NCBI GenBank assembly: GCA_949825045.1
Contig: OX463814.1
Location: 32,568,383-32,632,382, forward strand
DNA: 64,000 nt
Reading direction: 5' to 3'
DNA from: Argyresthia goedartella
Taxonomy: Eukaryota; Arthropoda; Insecta; Lepidoptera; Argyresthiidae
Shown: positions 57,101 through 63,990 of the stretch, in pieces
How positions within the stretch are numbered: the first letter of the stretch is position 1
Layout of the letters: each line of letters begins with the position of its first letter
The notes under the pieces: model-generated
Seen by the model: only the letters and a program-made list of their open reading frames with translations
Databases searched by the model: none
Told to the model about the DNA's origin: nothing
Made by a program: the position numbers and the translations under genes

Positions 57101-59682
57101 ACATACTTTTGCTCGAGAAGGTACAAAAAGCTTTTCTACGATACCTATATAAGAGGATATTTGGATACTACCCTTACCTTTACCCATCCGCGTTTATATT
57201 GGGTATGCTCGGATACAACTCACTAGATGTCAGACGTAACACCGAACGCTTCTGACTGTGTGTCGACAGTGACCGCGCCGTGCTTGTCGGTACGGTATGC
57301 GCGCTATACGTGACCGACAGATATCTCCGCGCGCGTAGGCACCAGCTGTTAGCGGGCGGCACGTACCGCACGGTGGCGCGCCAGCAGTCTCCACTGGTGA
57401 GGGCGCGGGATAGCCTCAATGCTCTGCTGGCTACAGCACCACTAACTGATCTGTTTGGTGATGCGTGGAGGCATATTGAGCGAGAATGTGGCAGGTTCTG
57501 CGAGAATGTGGCAGGTTCTGCGAGATGAATGAGTGAAAGGGTTGTCTTGGAATTATTATTATTATTATTATTTTTTGCATTGACATTTTATTTCAGTACC
57601 CTTGACATACCTAATAATGTTTAATACTATTTGAATTTGAACTGAATTTAATGTTTAATGTAATTTAATATGTAGTATGTTCTACGAATTTGTAGCCTTT
57701 CTTCCTATCTGCGAAATCGACTTACCTAAATTGATACTGACATTGTATAACTATTTGACTTTGTACAGCGCATTGGGTGTAAACCTGTAATGTTGTATAT
57801 CGAACTTGTATAATAATTAAATTAATTAAATAAATAAAAAAATAAAAACAAGTTTATTGACCTCGTGGCCATTGACCTTGACCTTGAATTTGACCATTCG
57901 TGTATTTCTCTCAGAAAATTACAGTTTTGCGATTTTTACGCTCGAGGCCATTGACCTTGACCTTTCGTGCATATTTCGCAGAAAATTCTCCGTTTAGCCG
58001 TTTTTTGACGCTTGATGTCGTTCACAGTTCATTGACCTTGACCTTTAAATTGACCTTTTGTGCATTTTTCGTTTAAAAATTCGGGGGTACCCCTTCTACC
58101 TGACACCAATCCCATAATTAGGTATAGCACCGTTCTATGGCGGATTTATTATTGTGACGGGACCGTGGGGATGTGGAAGTATGATGGGTAGGGTGGGGAA
58201 ACGAAGAACGTTAACGTTAGATGTGTTTCAACGTTCATTGACCTCGTGGCCATTGTTGTGGAACCTCCTTCAGCGGCAAGCTGGCCGCATCATGTATATA
58301 TTTTTAAGTTTGTATGACATAATTTTTAATTGTTGGACATACTCTTTTTTTCAGGTTCTGTTTTTATTATTGTTGTTCATTACATCAAAGTATCATCTCT
58401 CAATCTTCGTTTTATTCTCAATTTAATAATTATATCTCAAATACAGTCCATTAGTTCGACTATCGTTTACAGCTATTGACCTTGACTTTGAACTTGACCT
58501 TTTGTGTATATATCACAGAAAATTCTCAGTTTTGCCATTTGCCAATGTCGCCATTGACCTTAAAAAACTTGAGCGTAAAAAACGCAAAACTATCAATTTT
58601 CTGAGAAAAATACACTTTAGGTCAAATTCAATGTCAAGGTCAATGGCCACGAGGACAATAAACATGAAACGACATCAAACGTTTAAAAAACGGGAAATTC
58701 GTCGTTTCCCCGCCCTAATGGCTATTTAAAATGTTATAAATGGAAAACTAATTATTTCCGACGGATCGCGTATTTTGATATCATCTGTAAATCCACTAAT
58801 GAAGCAAAAAAATATGTGACAGCATCTGAAAGGGCCGTCATTCTAAAGGCTAGCCCAAATAATTTCTATTACTACCCACAAAGACTGGAAAAGAAATAAT
58901 AATTGATTATTATTTTTTTCAGAGACTGCTATGGGAGTTTTCTTAAATGCCCAAGGTGACAGCGAATCCGAATATGTACGGGCCGTGCAAGTGTAAGTTG
59001 TTTCTATCAATAAAATTATTCATTTTGACAAACATAGTAGCCATGTATCAATTAACTTACTTTATGGTTAATACAAATAAAGCAAGATATTTTCTAAGTA
59101 CCGTCATACGGGGGAATGTGGGACCACATCTGAAAATTACCTCGAAAGTTTCCATTTGAATGGCTTGCACCTAAAAAAAGTCACGTGTATAATTCATACA
59201 TATTTTTTTTATTTATAAAATGTGTCGGATATCATATCGGATGTCAAATAAGCAGTGTAACTTGTGATAATATATCCCAAGTTATCCCAAATTGACAGAG
59301 TCTACACACACACAGAGTTGTCCCATAGTTGTGGGGGCGCAATTGGTTTGATGTCGGTTTTGTAATATTAGGCTTCTCGGTTCGGACATAATATCATTCT
59401 CTTTTTGTTTTATTATTTTTACTATATGTTTTTAGAATCCTTGGTGTGTAAGTCCTACCCGTACTTGACCGATTGATTACAGAATTGGCGACATCACTAT
59501 GGCCAGAACGTTCAACCCAATACTATCCCCCGATTTCATCTTCGGTCTTCTTCCTTACAAAAAACAATACGACAAGGCCTTGTCGGTACTCCACAAGCAA
59601 ACGTACAAAGTAATAGAGGAAAGGCAGACAGCGCTTCAAGCATCTAATGTAACTTTAGAAAGTTATACAAATTCTGCATTTG
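33043..59682 (+). CDS. Cytochrome P450, CYP4 clan (N-terminal half, six exons, 3' incomplete)
   Basis: Exons: 33,043-33,193; 34,602-34,708; 35,777-35,867; 45,261-45,446; 58,923-58,992; 59,483-59,682. Phases agree at every junction (1,0,1,1,2) and 268 codons result. Residues 1-22 are a hydrophobic signal anchor. KGPFPVPVFGNGLLFIG (33-49) is the proline hinge. Further blocks are HPWLGQGLLTSTG (105-117) and the helix-C motif WxxxR as WQNHR with KLLTPAFHF (exon 4). ETAMG then lies across the exon 4/5 junction. The family is NADPH-dependent monooxygenases of the endoplasmic reticulum. The sequence resembles CYP340/341-type lepidopteran P450s, a judgement by eye. Exon 4 uses a GC donor. The I-helix, ExxR and heme cysteine loop are not found up to 64,000. 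They may lie beyond the window, or the gene may be broken. Confidence 0.88.
33788..34096. repeat. 309-bp MITE-like element in P450 intron 1
   Basis: Ends TTTTCCTTG...CCATTCGCGTTTTTCCCACGA (33,788-33,850) return inverted at 34,038-34,096 with only small length differences in A/T runs. The core is AT-rich and non-coding. Short direct repeats catctgggaaaagaa (about 34,210 and 34,270) lie just outside. Confidence 0.7.
34602..34708 (+). CDS. P450 exon 2 (residues 51-86)
   Basis: Acceptor tttttgttccag. FLKKIGDLCQEYGDTIRVYI and SNPKHIE are helix A/strand 1 features of CYP4-clan enzymes. Donor GAG then GTATGA. Confidence 0.88.
34709..35233. other. P450 intron 2, left part
   Basis: Holds a G-run (about 34,776-34,795) and a cat/cgt trinucleotide stretch (34,724-34,743). 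No gene. Confidence 0.4.
35234..35420 (-). repeat. SINE-like dispersed repeat, diverged copy 3
   Basis: Similar in order to 2,543-2,720: agggtttcataaccgtaggg, gatcctatttctaag, gactgtctgtcaatccgtccg, cagtctatatcac, gatgaaattttcacacaatg. Confidence 0.55.
35507..35640 (+). repeat. tRNA-derived SINE, copy A
   Basis: tRNA-like: ATAGTGGCGCAATTAG (A box) and GGGTTCGAATCC (B box) about 45 bp apart. It is followed by ttcgaacataatatt and, further on, gtgcgagtccgacccgcat and ttgaccgattttt. Shared with 59,332-59,475. Confidence 0.65.
35777..35867 (+). CDS. P450 exon 3 (residues 87-116)
   Basis: Acceptor ttattttcag. PIMSSMDYITKGEDYDYLHP and WLGQGLLTST precede helix C. Donor ACAG then GTTAGT. Confidence 0.9.
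36115..36335. repeat. LINE 3'-UTR-like dispersed repeat
   Basis: Phrases cggattataagtatcctat, tcagccatttttgcgtgat and ctttcgcatttctaatatta, ending in gtgggat, recall a repeat 3' end very common in lepidopteran DNA. Recognition is from memory. Confidence 0.4.
36587..36774 (-). repeat. BEL LTR (3' LTR in element sense)
   Basis: 188 bp, TG...CA on plus. It contains gttggttgattccaaactca and aataaagttatctcg, both also found in the other LTR. Confidence 0.88.
36877..38607 (-). pseudogene. BEL envelope-like gene (class I-type fusion glycoprotein), frameshifted
   Basis: The start overlaps the end of pol at 38,607, where a signal-peptide-like segment (LLCLSILTP) is read in a different frame. The main frame pieces are 38,404-37,784, 37,809-37,609 and 37,494-36,877. 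The first piece has a basic, furin-like site directly before a Gly-rich hydrophobic stretch, followed by a long heptad-type region. The last has a transmembrane segment (ILVLITLTGIIYVI) and a charged cytoplasmic tail. This layout is that of insect retroelement and baculovirus F-type envelopes. Frameshifts break it. Confidence 0.65.
38579..39050 (-). pseudogene. BEL pol C-terminal end (post-integrase domain)
   Basis: Minus-strand NLITRWRLVQNMNKQFWKKW and, further, EDNIPPGKWLLGRIIEVHPG followed by DGHFRIVTLKTKNG are the conserved end of BEL/Pao polyproteins. It is separated from the rest of the integrase by the LINE at 39,056-39,787. A frame change occurs near 38,935. Confidence 0.75.
39056..39787 (-). 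mobile_element. 5'-truncated LINE inserted in the BEL integrase
   Basis: Near-identical flanks GTTCATGTT (39,047-39,055) and GTTCAATGTT (39,788-39,797) look like the target duplication. The minus strand encodes the end of an ORF2 (RRVMMDMRLLYNVCHG, YNRKFSSMDIFHCSPGLFQ, ending PPLNE at 39,393). It is followed by a 3' UTR with TG and poly-T runs and an (AAACAAAT)n-like tail. Confidence 0.75.
39788..40454 (-). pseudogene. BEL integrase core
   Basis: PRVTPLREFSHTGVNFTGFY, AIHLELVSDLSTQGFLAAF, MYSDNDTNFTGAN and GGLIEAAVKSFKHLL show the BEL/Pao integrase catalytic core. The first-Asp position reads as Asn in TGVNFTG (D/N change), then D in SDND and E in GLIEAA. The N-terminal end stops at the RTE insertion. 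The open frame continues fortuitously into the LINE at 39,787. Confidence 0.8.
40446..42985 (+). mobile_element. RTE-clade LINE, 3'-truncated
   Basis: Plus strand, GC-rich 5' leader (from about 40,446), then one ORF with endonuclease and RT. It stops abruptly at LPILTY near 42,985, before the usual C-terminal region and 3' UTR. LINEs normally lose their 5' end. Missing the 3' end, with the neighbouring BEL protease/RT also absent, suggests a later deletion. Confidence 0.75.
40571..42985 (+). pseudogene. RTE ORF (APE endonuclease and reverse transcriptase), frameshifted
   Basis: Endonuclease pieces 40,571-41,615: TYNVKTLRLEEKL, GKAGGLSGVGFLV, QTYAPTSAHPDEE, VIGDFNAKIGP, DHRPLRAKL. RT at 41,600-42,985 (461 open codons): MKFNKSPGHDGIS, NYRPISLTSHLYKAF, QAGFRRGMSTSDHL, FVDYSKAFDSLTH, GVKQGDPLSPKFF, LRFADDIVLFS. 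Three frame changes fall near 40,708, 41,189 and 41,610. The last ORF keeps all RT motifs. Confidence 0.88.
43101..45020 (-). pseudogene. BEL gag, frameshifted
   Basis: 43,892-43,101 encodes the C-terminal part. WELLVHRYNNPQLLFTKHVE and AKKLDSETYLDYKES are typical of BEL gag, with a Cys/His finger (VCPLFNQNHTLFLCDKF, one Cys replaced by Phe). 44,329-43,922 carries the preceding alpha-helical part (LDIPVFTGSFTLWPTFYDLY). Earlier pieces (45,053-44,400) are in different frames. Stops separate them. Confidence 0.75.
45041..45057 (-). promoter_or_regulatory. BEL primer-binding site region
   Basis: TTTTTGGTCCTTCGAAC on the minus strand directly follows the 5' LTR. TGGTCCTTCGA is a common BEL/Pao primer-binding sequence. 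tRNA not assigned. Confidence 0.55.
45058..45239 (-). repeat. BEL LTR (5' LTR in element sense)
   Basis: 182 bp, partner of 36,587-36,774, with an internal deletion near 45,209. Confidence 0.88.
45261..45446 (+). CDS. P450 exon 4 (residues 117-178)
   Basis: Acceptor catttgtttcag, 22 bp after the BEL LTR. It encodes the WxxxR motif as WQNHR, then KLLTPAFHFNVLQSFLPIF and DSLDLFPVVALAALDNVT. It ends in phase 1 at ACAG followed by GCAAGT, a GC-AG intron donor. Confidence 0.9.
45653..46070. mobile_element. Long-TIR element, left part
   Basis: gaaataatgg...ggccgtttcagatgctttt, tagtggatttaaagatgat, ttcaaaatacgcgat and tcggaaataattcgttttc recur inverted at 58,740-58,868. Further in, ggtggggaaacgac and ttgaccttgacct motifs also recur. 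With 57,845-58,868 it forms one old element of about 1.4 kb, split by younger insertions. Confidence 0.65.
46071..46329 (-). repeat. Ty3 LTR (3' LTR in element sense)
   Basis: 259 bp, TG...CA with TGTTAT/ATAACA ends. It is preceded on the element strand by the G-rich polypurine tract (46,330-46,340, CGGGGGGT). Confidence 0.93.
46382..48233 (-). pseudogene. Ty3 envelope-like gene, broken by frameshifts
   Basis: Frame pieces 48,233-47,988, 47,951-47,505, 47,554-47,252 and 47,236-46,382 follow each other. The second carries a Lys-Arg cleavage-like site before a Gly-containing hydrophobic segment (FSGVGTVYKHIFG) and a heptad-like region. The last has many Cys residues, one long transmembrane segment (FSVVTFILCLCLLVLFV) and a short charged tail. 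This is the order of insect errantivirus/baculovirus F-type envelopes. At least three frame changes make it non-functional here. The product would be a membrane fusion glycoprotein, made in relatives from a spliced mRNA. Confidence 0.75.
48270..52760 (-). pseudogene. Ty3 pol polyprotein: repeat linker, protease, RT, RNase H, integrase
   Basis: Entered by -1 frameshift at 52,760, one frame continues to 48,270 with a single internal TAA at 49,244-49,242. In order: a 12-residue repeat linker (SSELRRNAKVSE type, 52,690-52,340); a Ser-rich spacer; protease LLVDTGASVSLI; RT with RKWRVVIDYRKL; the active-site box as FVYLYDIVIYS, where YLDD is expected (Tyr codon at 50,810-50,808); RNase H with LTCDASNYAISAI and NADALSRYP; integrase HHCC (GHLGSSR, CKSCQSNK) and DDE residues in ISLDIVGPLP, VTDQGSNF, QGTLERSH. 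RT and integrase would act on the element's cDNA. This copy cannot because of the two lesions. Confidence 0.9.
52344..52687 (-). repeat. 36-bp coding repeat with 108-bp higher-order period
   Basis: Nine full 36-bp units and a partial one, aligned on ttcagagga...acgcaa (unit starts at 52,344, 52,380, 52,416, 52,452, 52,488 and so on). Every third unit carries gaaacagagacattc instead of gattcagaga, giving a 108-bp super-unit (52,380-52,487, 52,488-52,595, third from 52,596). All units keep the pol frame. Confidence 0.95.
52722..52766 (-). promoter_or_regulatory. -1 programmed ribosomal frameshift signal (gag-pol)
   Basis: On the element strand, gag reads AAT TTA AAC GTC TAA. The heptamer T TTA AAC (52,766-52,760) fits X XXY YYZ. 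After a 7-nt spacer, ATTTCCCG (52,752-52,745) pairs perfectly with CGGGAAAT (52,729-52,722) across a 15-nt loop. Slipping back one base continues into the open pol frame and avoids the gag stop at 52,754. Heptamer, spacer and stem are as expected for retroviral -1 sites. Confidence 0.85.
52754..53746 (-). CDS. Ty3 gag polyprotein (330 codons, intact)
   Basis: The ATG at 53,746 opens an uninterrupted 330-codon frame. The middle has a capsid-like alpha-helical region (ILLKYILSRFQGRAA, FLRSQFGERKHYATLLSDLQ, ESVNQFALRVENCLAKL). Near the C-terminus one zinc knuckle, CRYCKNAGHALENC, is followed by an Asn/Arg-rich basic tail. The product would form the cytoplasmic particle and package element RNA. 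A shorter start at Met13 (MAPNVEP) is possible. The stop overlaps the frameshift signal. Confidence 0.9.
   Translation of the reverse strand: MFTLDDKSILRIMAPNVEPTVEKSVLTKFINKFDGTRDQLNAFLNNCRNAIGLATAAQQPILLKYILSRFQGRAATICSIKEFETWAQLEEFLRSQFGERKHYATLLSDLQSCQQERNESVNQFALRVENCLAKLLAEINVSISTTKKAELTGRIEAMQDLALHTFIAGLNSRLSMIVRCQNPESLNDAISFAVSEEKIIQAQNKRYQTSTFNKNTSNTSGRRYNQEVQHKDDQFKPSIHNITTEPKTSSGFYPLICRYCKNAGHALENCRKLAYNNRRRSENNNQPNHNAGTSHSRNHNVNYAQNCDEQNFDQGRDEVDNSYNDNNLNV
54317..54582 (-). repeat. Ty3 LTR (5' LTR in element sense)
   Basis: 266 bp, partner of 46,071-46,329; longer by an A/T-tract difference. Immediately inside it, the minus strand reads GTTTGGTGGCAGCGTTAAGG, the presumed primer-binding region (tRNA not assigned). 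Confidence 0.93.
54583..57840 (+). mobile_element. CR1-like LINE B, 5'-truncated
   Basis: Begins inside an ORF1-like sequence right at the Ty3 flank and ends with an (AATTAAATAAATAAA) tail near 57,840. Coding order is ORF1 C-terminus, endonuclease, RT, post-RT region. It is related in architecture to the LINE at 24.4-29.4 kb but is a different copy or subfamily. It interrupts the long-TIR element. Confidence 0.75.
54640..57528 (+). pseudogene. LINE B ORF1 end plus ORF2 (endonuclease-RT), frameshifted
   Basis: 54,736-55,551 is one open frame. It runs from an ORF1-type segment (FHLWNMRSGLEEVRAYL, YKSFKIGVPESLF, VWPVDARIKEWLPF) straight into the endonuclease (DILYQNVRGIKTRLEF, AATETFLDSSV, LIILGDLNTNSA). 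RT remains at 56,505-56,996 (SDVSQGSILGPLLFIIMIND, LLYADNLKL, with ADN for ADD). The post-RT end is at 57,280-57,528. Frame changes occur near 55,540, 56,120-56,500 and 56,950. A 20-bp tandem repeat, gagaatgtggcaggttctgc twice, is at 57,482-57,521. Confidence 0.75.
57845..58868. mobile_element. Long-TIR element, right part, rich in TGACCTTGA
   Basis: Completes the element split at 46,070. Its right end (58,740-58,868) is the inverted partner of 45,653-45,790. Perfect TGACCTTGA/TCAAGGTCA motifs are at 57,873, 57,879, 57,952, 58,033, 58,477 and (inverted) 58,634; one more is in the left part (45,925). The open frames 58,154-58,729 follow the repeats and have no domain. Confidence 0.6.
58923..58992 (+). 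CDS. P450 exon 5 (residues 179-202)
   Basis: Acceptor ttatttttttcag. With the split codon it encodes ETAMGVFLNAQGDSESEYVR then AVQ. Donor CAAGT then GTAAGT. ETAMG followed by NAQ is a typical CYP4-clan block. Confidence 0.88.
59332..59475 (+). repeat. tRNA-derived SINE, copy B, abutting P450 exon 6
   Basis: Matches 35,507-35,640 in order: gggcgcaattggtttgatgt, ttcggacataatat, gtgtaagtcctacccgtac, ttgaccgatt. Its end is only about 7 bp from the exon 6 acceptor. Confidence 0.6.
59483..59682 (+). CDS. P450 exon 6 (residues 202-268)
   Basis: Acceptor attgattacag. GDITMARTFNPILSPDFIFG, LPYKKQYDKALSVLHKQTYK and VIEERQTAL cover helices F-G of a CYP4-clan enzyme. It ends in phase 1 at TTTG then GTGAGT. 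No later exon is seen in the window. Confidence 0.9.
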
Positions 59683-60431
59683 GTGAGTTCCGAGATGATA
59701 TTATTATTATTAGCAAATTTCTTCCCACTACTGGGTAACTGTTCTCAGTATTAGTATCTTGATAACCAGAAGGAGAATTTTATTTTAACAAATCAGTACA
59801 AATGAAACCAAACCTTATTCTCTCAAGATATGATTCAAAACTATTTGCAAACTAAAACCAAAAGCCGGTAATAATCACTAATTAAATGTACTTAGCAATT
59901 TACAACTAAATACTAGCTGATCACTACACATAATCATCTAGCCTAACAAGGTCAATTTTGACGGGTGTCCGTCCTCGGACGCATCATCTTCATCAACCTC
60001 ACGGGCAGCGGCAGTCGCATTGGCATAAACTTGCGGCGAAGGACCTGTCACAAAAGCGTCTTCTTTGTCATCTGAAAATGATTGAAATCATTAGTATTGT
60101 ACCACTATGCAGCAGACTTAGCTGCTGGTCGCCCCTTCACAAATATGTCATCCTGCTTACAACCCTCTTACAAATAAGCACGCCAAGTTAAAACCCAAGT
60201 TCTAACAGCACATTGCATCACAATCATTAAAACTTTTGAATGCACCGATCATTCATCATCGTTGCGTACAAGCGTTTTAAAATCCATCGTCTTAACCAGC
60301 CAAAGGCTGCGGGCTGCAGCTATAAGCTGCCGGACAAAGTCCGGCGTGTTACCGAACCGTGCACGAAAGCAATTTTGGGACCCAAACAGTGAGACTGCGT
60401 TTGTGAAAACGCGCTTAAGTTAGCTTACATC
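59683..60431. other. P450 downstream intron, no exon found
   Basis: No sequence resembling the P450 I-helix (AGTDT-like). A GC-richer part (60,290-60,420) may be the integrase end of the adjacent decayed Ty3 element. The plus-strand open frame 59,958-60,191 is unsupported. Confidence 0.4.
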
Positions 60432-62902
60432 TTACCTATAGATTGGGTATAGGAGGCAATACTTCGTGAAGGAGTCTACTAATATCTCAACGAACTTAAA
60501 TCCTTTTGACTCTGGCAGGGGACCTAACACATCAGTGTGTACGAAGGGAACTTCAGTATTTCCCAAGAGGTAATCATTTAGTGGGGGACATAGGGACTCT
60601 CTTTTTGGAGATACACACCAGATAATGTGCGATATATTTGTTAACAAATTGTCTAAGACCAGGGAACCAAAAGTGTTTCAAAATGAGGTTCAGTTTATTG
60701 CTCCGATGTGCTGGTGCTCATCATGTACCACTCTTAACAAGCTCAATTTATGGGCCTTAGGCATATAGTAAAACAGCCTACTGTCCTCACCTACCGAGGA
60801 ATTTCGATAGTACTGGACGTTATTCTTGTTTACATAACGCCGCGAGTCTAGTTTTCCGTCCTCTAACTTTTGGAGCAACTGTTTGGTTTCTTTATTAGTG
60901 GGCTGCGCTATCTGTACCCAATTACGTGGTCTTGCATTTTGGTGAACGTGGGTCGTTGGTGGGTTATGACTTAGGCGTGCCACATCACCATGGTGCCTTT
61001 TCGATATTCAATGCTGAAGGTAAAATCTTGTAAGAAGATTCACCAGCGAGCCACACGAGGGAGCAAACCCTTCTTACGCTTTGTAGCCATAAGCGCATTG
61101 CAGTCGGTAATGATCTTAAATTGGATACCAATGAGGTAGTGTCGAAAATTTGCCAAAGCTTTGACGACTGCAAGCGTCTCCAGTTCGTAATATGGTACCT
61201 GTTCTCTGCACCCTGAGTGAACTTGCTGTAGCATGCCACTACTCCCTTGCTTCTATCCTCATAAGTCTGCATCAGAACTGCATTGTAACTTGCACTACTT
61301 TCATCAGTGTGCAGCTCTGTGGGCAATTTAGGATCGAATATTGTCAGTGTTGGTCTTCTCTTTGTTCTGTTCCCCACTCGAACTTAACTCCTTGTTTCGT
61401 CAACCCGGAAATGCAAGCCTTTTTTGTCGCGTATCGCTCAAAGTATTTTCTAAATTACCCTGTAAGCCTGAGAAATTGCCTCACCTGTCTGACGTTTCCA
61501 GGAATGGGAGCTTGCTCAAGAGCTTCAATCTTAGTAGTGCTTGGCCTGACTAGTCCTTGACGAATAACTTCGGTAGTCGGGAAGGAATATATGCGATGAT
61601 TTATTGAAACCCCGCTTCCGTCAGCGTGTGAAGAACCTACCGCAACAGTGCAATGCTCTCATCAATGGTTAAGCTCAGCAGCATCACGTCATTAACGTAT
61701 ACCTTAAATGAATCTATGAATTTCCGAAGTGTATTATTAATGATCCGTTGATCGGACTGTTTGACAATGGGCATCTTCAAAAATTCAAAATGCCCTTCAG
61801 GCGTCACGAAAGTTAAGTGAATGGATTCCTCGTCAATTAGGATCTGATGGAAGCCCGGCGCCATTTCATGGCCGTCGAATGTCAATAATTGGTACCGATA
61901 TTTGTAACACGGTTTGGCGCGTAAGTCAACATACATTCTGTCCGAACCCTCTTTCTTCTTCACCAGGACAATGGGGCTGAAATAGGCGGACTCCGGCTCC
62001 CTGATTATTTTTTATCTAAAAAATCGTGTACAATTCCACGAAGTTTTAATAATTATCACATATGAAAACCTGTACAGATGGTAATCTATCATTGTTAATG
62101 TGCATTCTGCCCGTCTTTGCTGTAGTCGTTGCCGTTCCAGATATAAAAAAGTCCGAAAACTTATCCATAACCTGCAACATAACGCACAGGTATTCTACAT
62201 ACTATACAGTATAATTCTTCATAAACTGGACATATTAAATAGGATCACTTTATGAAGAATCACACTGTATAAAATTGCGTTTGGGACATTTTTGGTTTCT
62301 TAGGACAGTCTGTTTTTTTATGTGCCATCTGACCACAAGAAAAACTACTTATTTGAGGATGTGACAAATCATATTTTCTTTGTTCTTTGTGACGAGAATC
62401 ACTATTTGTTACTTGTTCTTGTTTGCCAGGCTTGACATAGATGGTAAGGAAAGATAAGAGGCTTTCACATGTCAAATCATCATTCGCCTCAAACAGTATG
62501 TTGGCGTAATCAAGATTACTCGGTCACAAATATTTCAATTTCGCCTTAAAGTTGGACCACGATCTATCATTCGTAACCCACTTATTTAGGCAAGTCATCT
62601 CGTCCCCCTTCAGACAGTTTGCAACGTGAGACAAGCATCCAGCTTCATTCCAGCGGTTGCTAACCTCATCACACCATACGTCAAAATCCAAAATTTGTCA
62701 CGTAATAGTTTTGAGAGCGCAAGAGTTGAATAATGTTGCTCAAAGCATCGACCAATGCCTGAGAGGTACTGGGTGATTCACTAACACGCCCCGGTGTCGT
62801 TTCCGAACGTTGCCGTGGTGAGTCATGCATGACATTAGAACTTTTGTTTTCTTCCAGAGAATTCAACCGCGATAAGATTGCGTCTAATGCTTTCCTAGCC
62901 AT
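60432..62902 (-). pseudogene. Decayed Ty3/gypsy element (gag and pol pieces)
   Basis: Minus-strand order: gag start (62,902-62,681; SRLNSLEENKSSN); gag zinc knuckle (62,475-62,260; SCGQMAHKKTDCP, first Cys lost); RT (61,963-61,637; MYVDLRAKPCYKYRY, GHFEFLKMP, active site as YVNDVMLLS where YVDD is expected); RNase H (61,377-60,985; LHTDESSASYNAVLMQ); integrase start (60,983-60,432; HDEHQHIGAIN, HTDVLGPLPESKGFKFVEIL). Stops and frame changes separate every piece. No LTRs recognised. It is older than the 46-54 kb element and of another lineage, and its presence downstream of exon 6 further stretches the P450 gene. Confidence 0.75.
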
Positions 62903-63780
62903 ATCACCACGGCTACGATGTCGTGATCGTTTCGGACGAGAATGAGAGTTATGACGTCGTCGGTTTTGACGCGATCTGCTGGGTGACTCGTCGTCGTCCG
63001 ACCTTTCAAACAGTTACTGGCTTTTTGTTGTTTTAGCTGCTTTCAATCGTGTCGGATGACAATTTAGTGGAAGCGTACTTCAATCCCACTTCATTTTAGA
63101 GCCAGAAACAACACACCATAGCTGATGTCAATACTTCACATAATCTTCTATCCTGACAGTATGGCTTAGGTTTAGGCAATCACCAGATATAATGAAATAT
63201 AACGCCCAAAAAATCGTAAGTACTTACCAGAATTTAATCCCCATTTTAATATGAAATTAACACCAATAAACGTAAAGTCTGCTTACCTAAACAAGGCAAG
63301 TATCTTCAGAATAATTGCTGATCTACCCAAAAAGGCCGGGCATGCACCAAATATGTACTCGCATTTTATTTAAAAATGTTATCCAAATATGTTACACAAT
63401 TTTATCCTAATAAAGTAAATTAATATACAAAAATCATTGTTTACCCAAAAAATATAAATGAAGTTCTAAAGGATCACCGATACTACCGTAAAATGTTTAC
63501 TAAAGGCTGAGCTTCTTAGAGCTTTCAATAAAATAACGGCCACAAAAAAAACATTACTTTGCATTCATTTATTAATGGCTACCATTTAAAGCGGCAGTTG
63601 TATATAGTAGTTTTGGTAAGTAAAAAAAATAAAATGCATGTTTAATAACAATTTCGGCAGTTAAAACTTAGTTTTAAATTAAACAAAAATGTTAGTTCTT
63701 ATTTTTAAAAAAACAATTCTTAGTTTTAAAAAAACAAAAAATAAACTTAAAACTTAATAAGGTAGACAGTAACATTAAAA
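62903..63780. other. AT-rich region with dispersed-repeat phrases, no gene
   Basis: A stretch around 63,180-63,500 has tacccaaaaaatataaatg-, ggatcacc- and gtttacc-type phrases that resemble the repeat at 6,000-6,340 in style. Nothing coding. Confidence 0.35.
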
Positions 63781-63784
63781 CAGT

Positions 63785-63990
63785 CACTTGTATGGTCATA
63801 ATTATTTAAAAATATTAATGAAGAATCAGACTTCAAATAACATAACATCACACTCCTTTGTATGGTAACAATTATTTTAAAATCTTAACGAATAAGTCAG
63901 TCTTCATAAACATAAAATACAATTATTTTATGTAGTTATAATCATTTTAAAATCTTAATTAAAAATCTGTCTTCTAGGTAGAAATTTTCC
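63785..63990. repeat. About 70-bp imperfect tandem repeat, three units
   Basis: tgtatggt (63,789), tgtatggt (63,859) and tgtagtta (63,931) start three units. They share attattttaaaatcttaa-like cores and end in cagacttca/cagtcttca/ctgtcttct. The array may continue past the window. Confidence 0.5.

Noticed and set aside
58154..58729. Open frames in the right half of the long-TIR element
   Set aside because: They follow the GACCTT repeats and AT-rich arms; no domain, no splice support.
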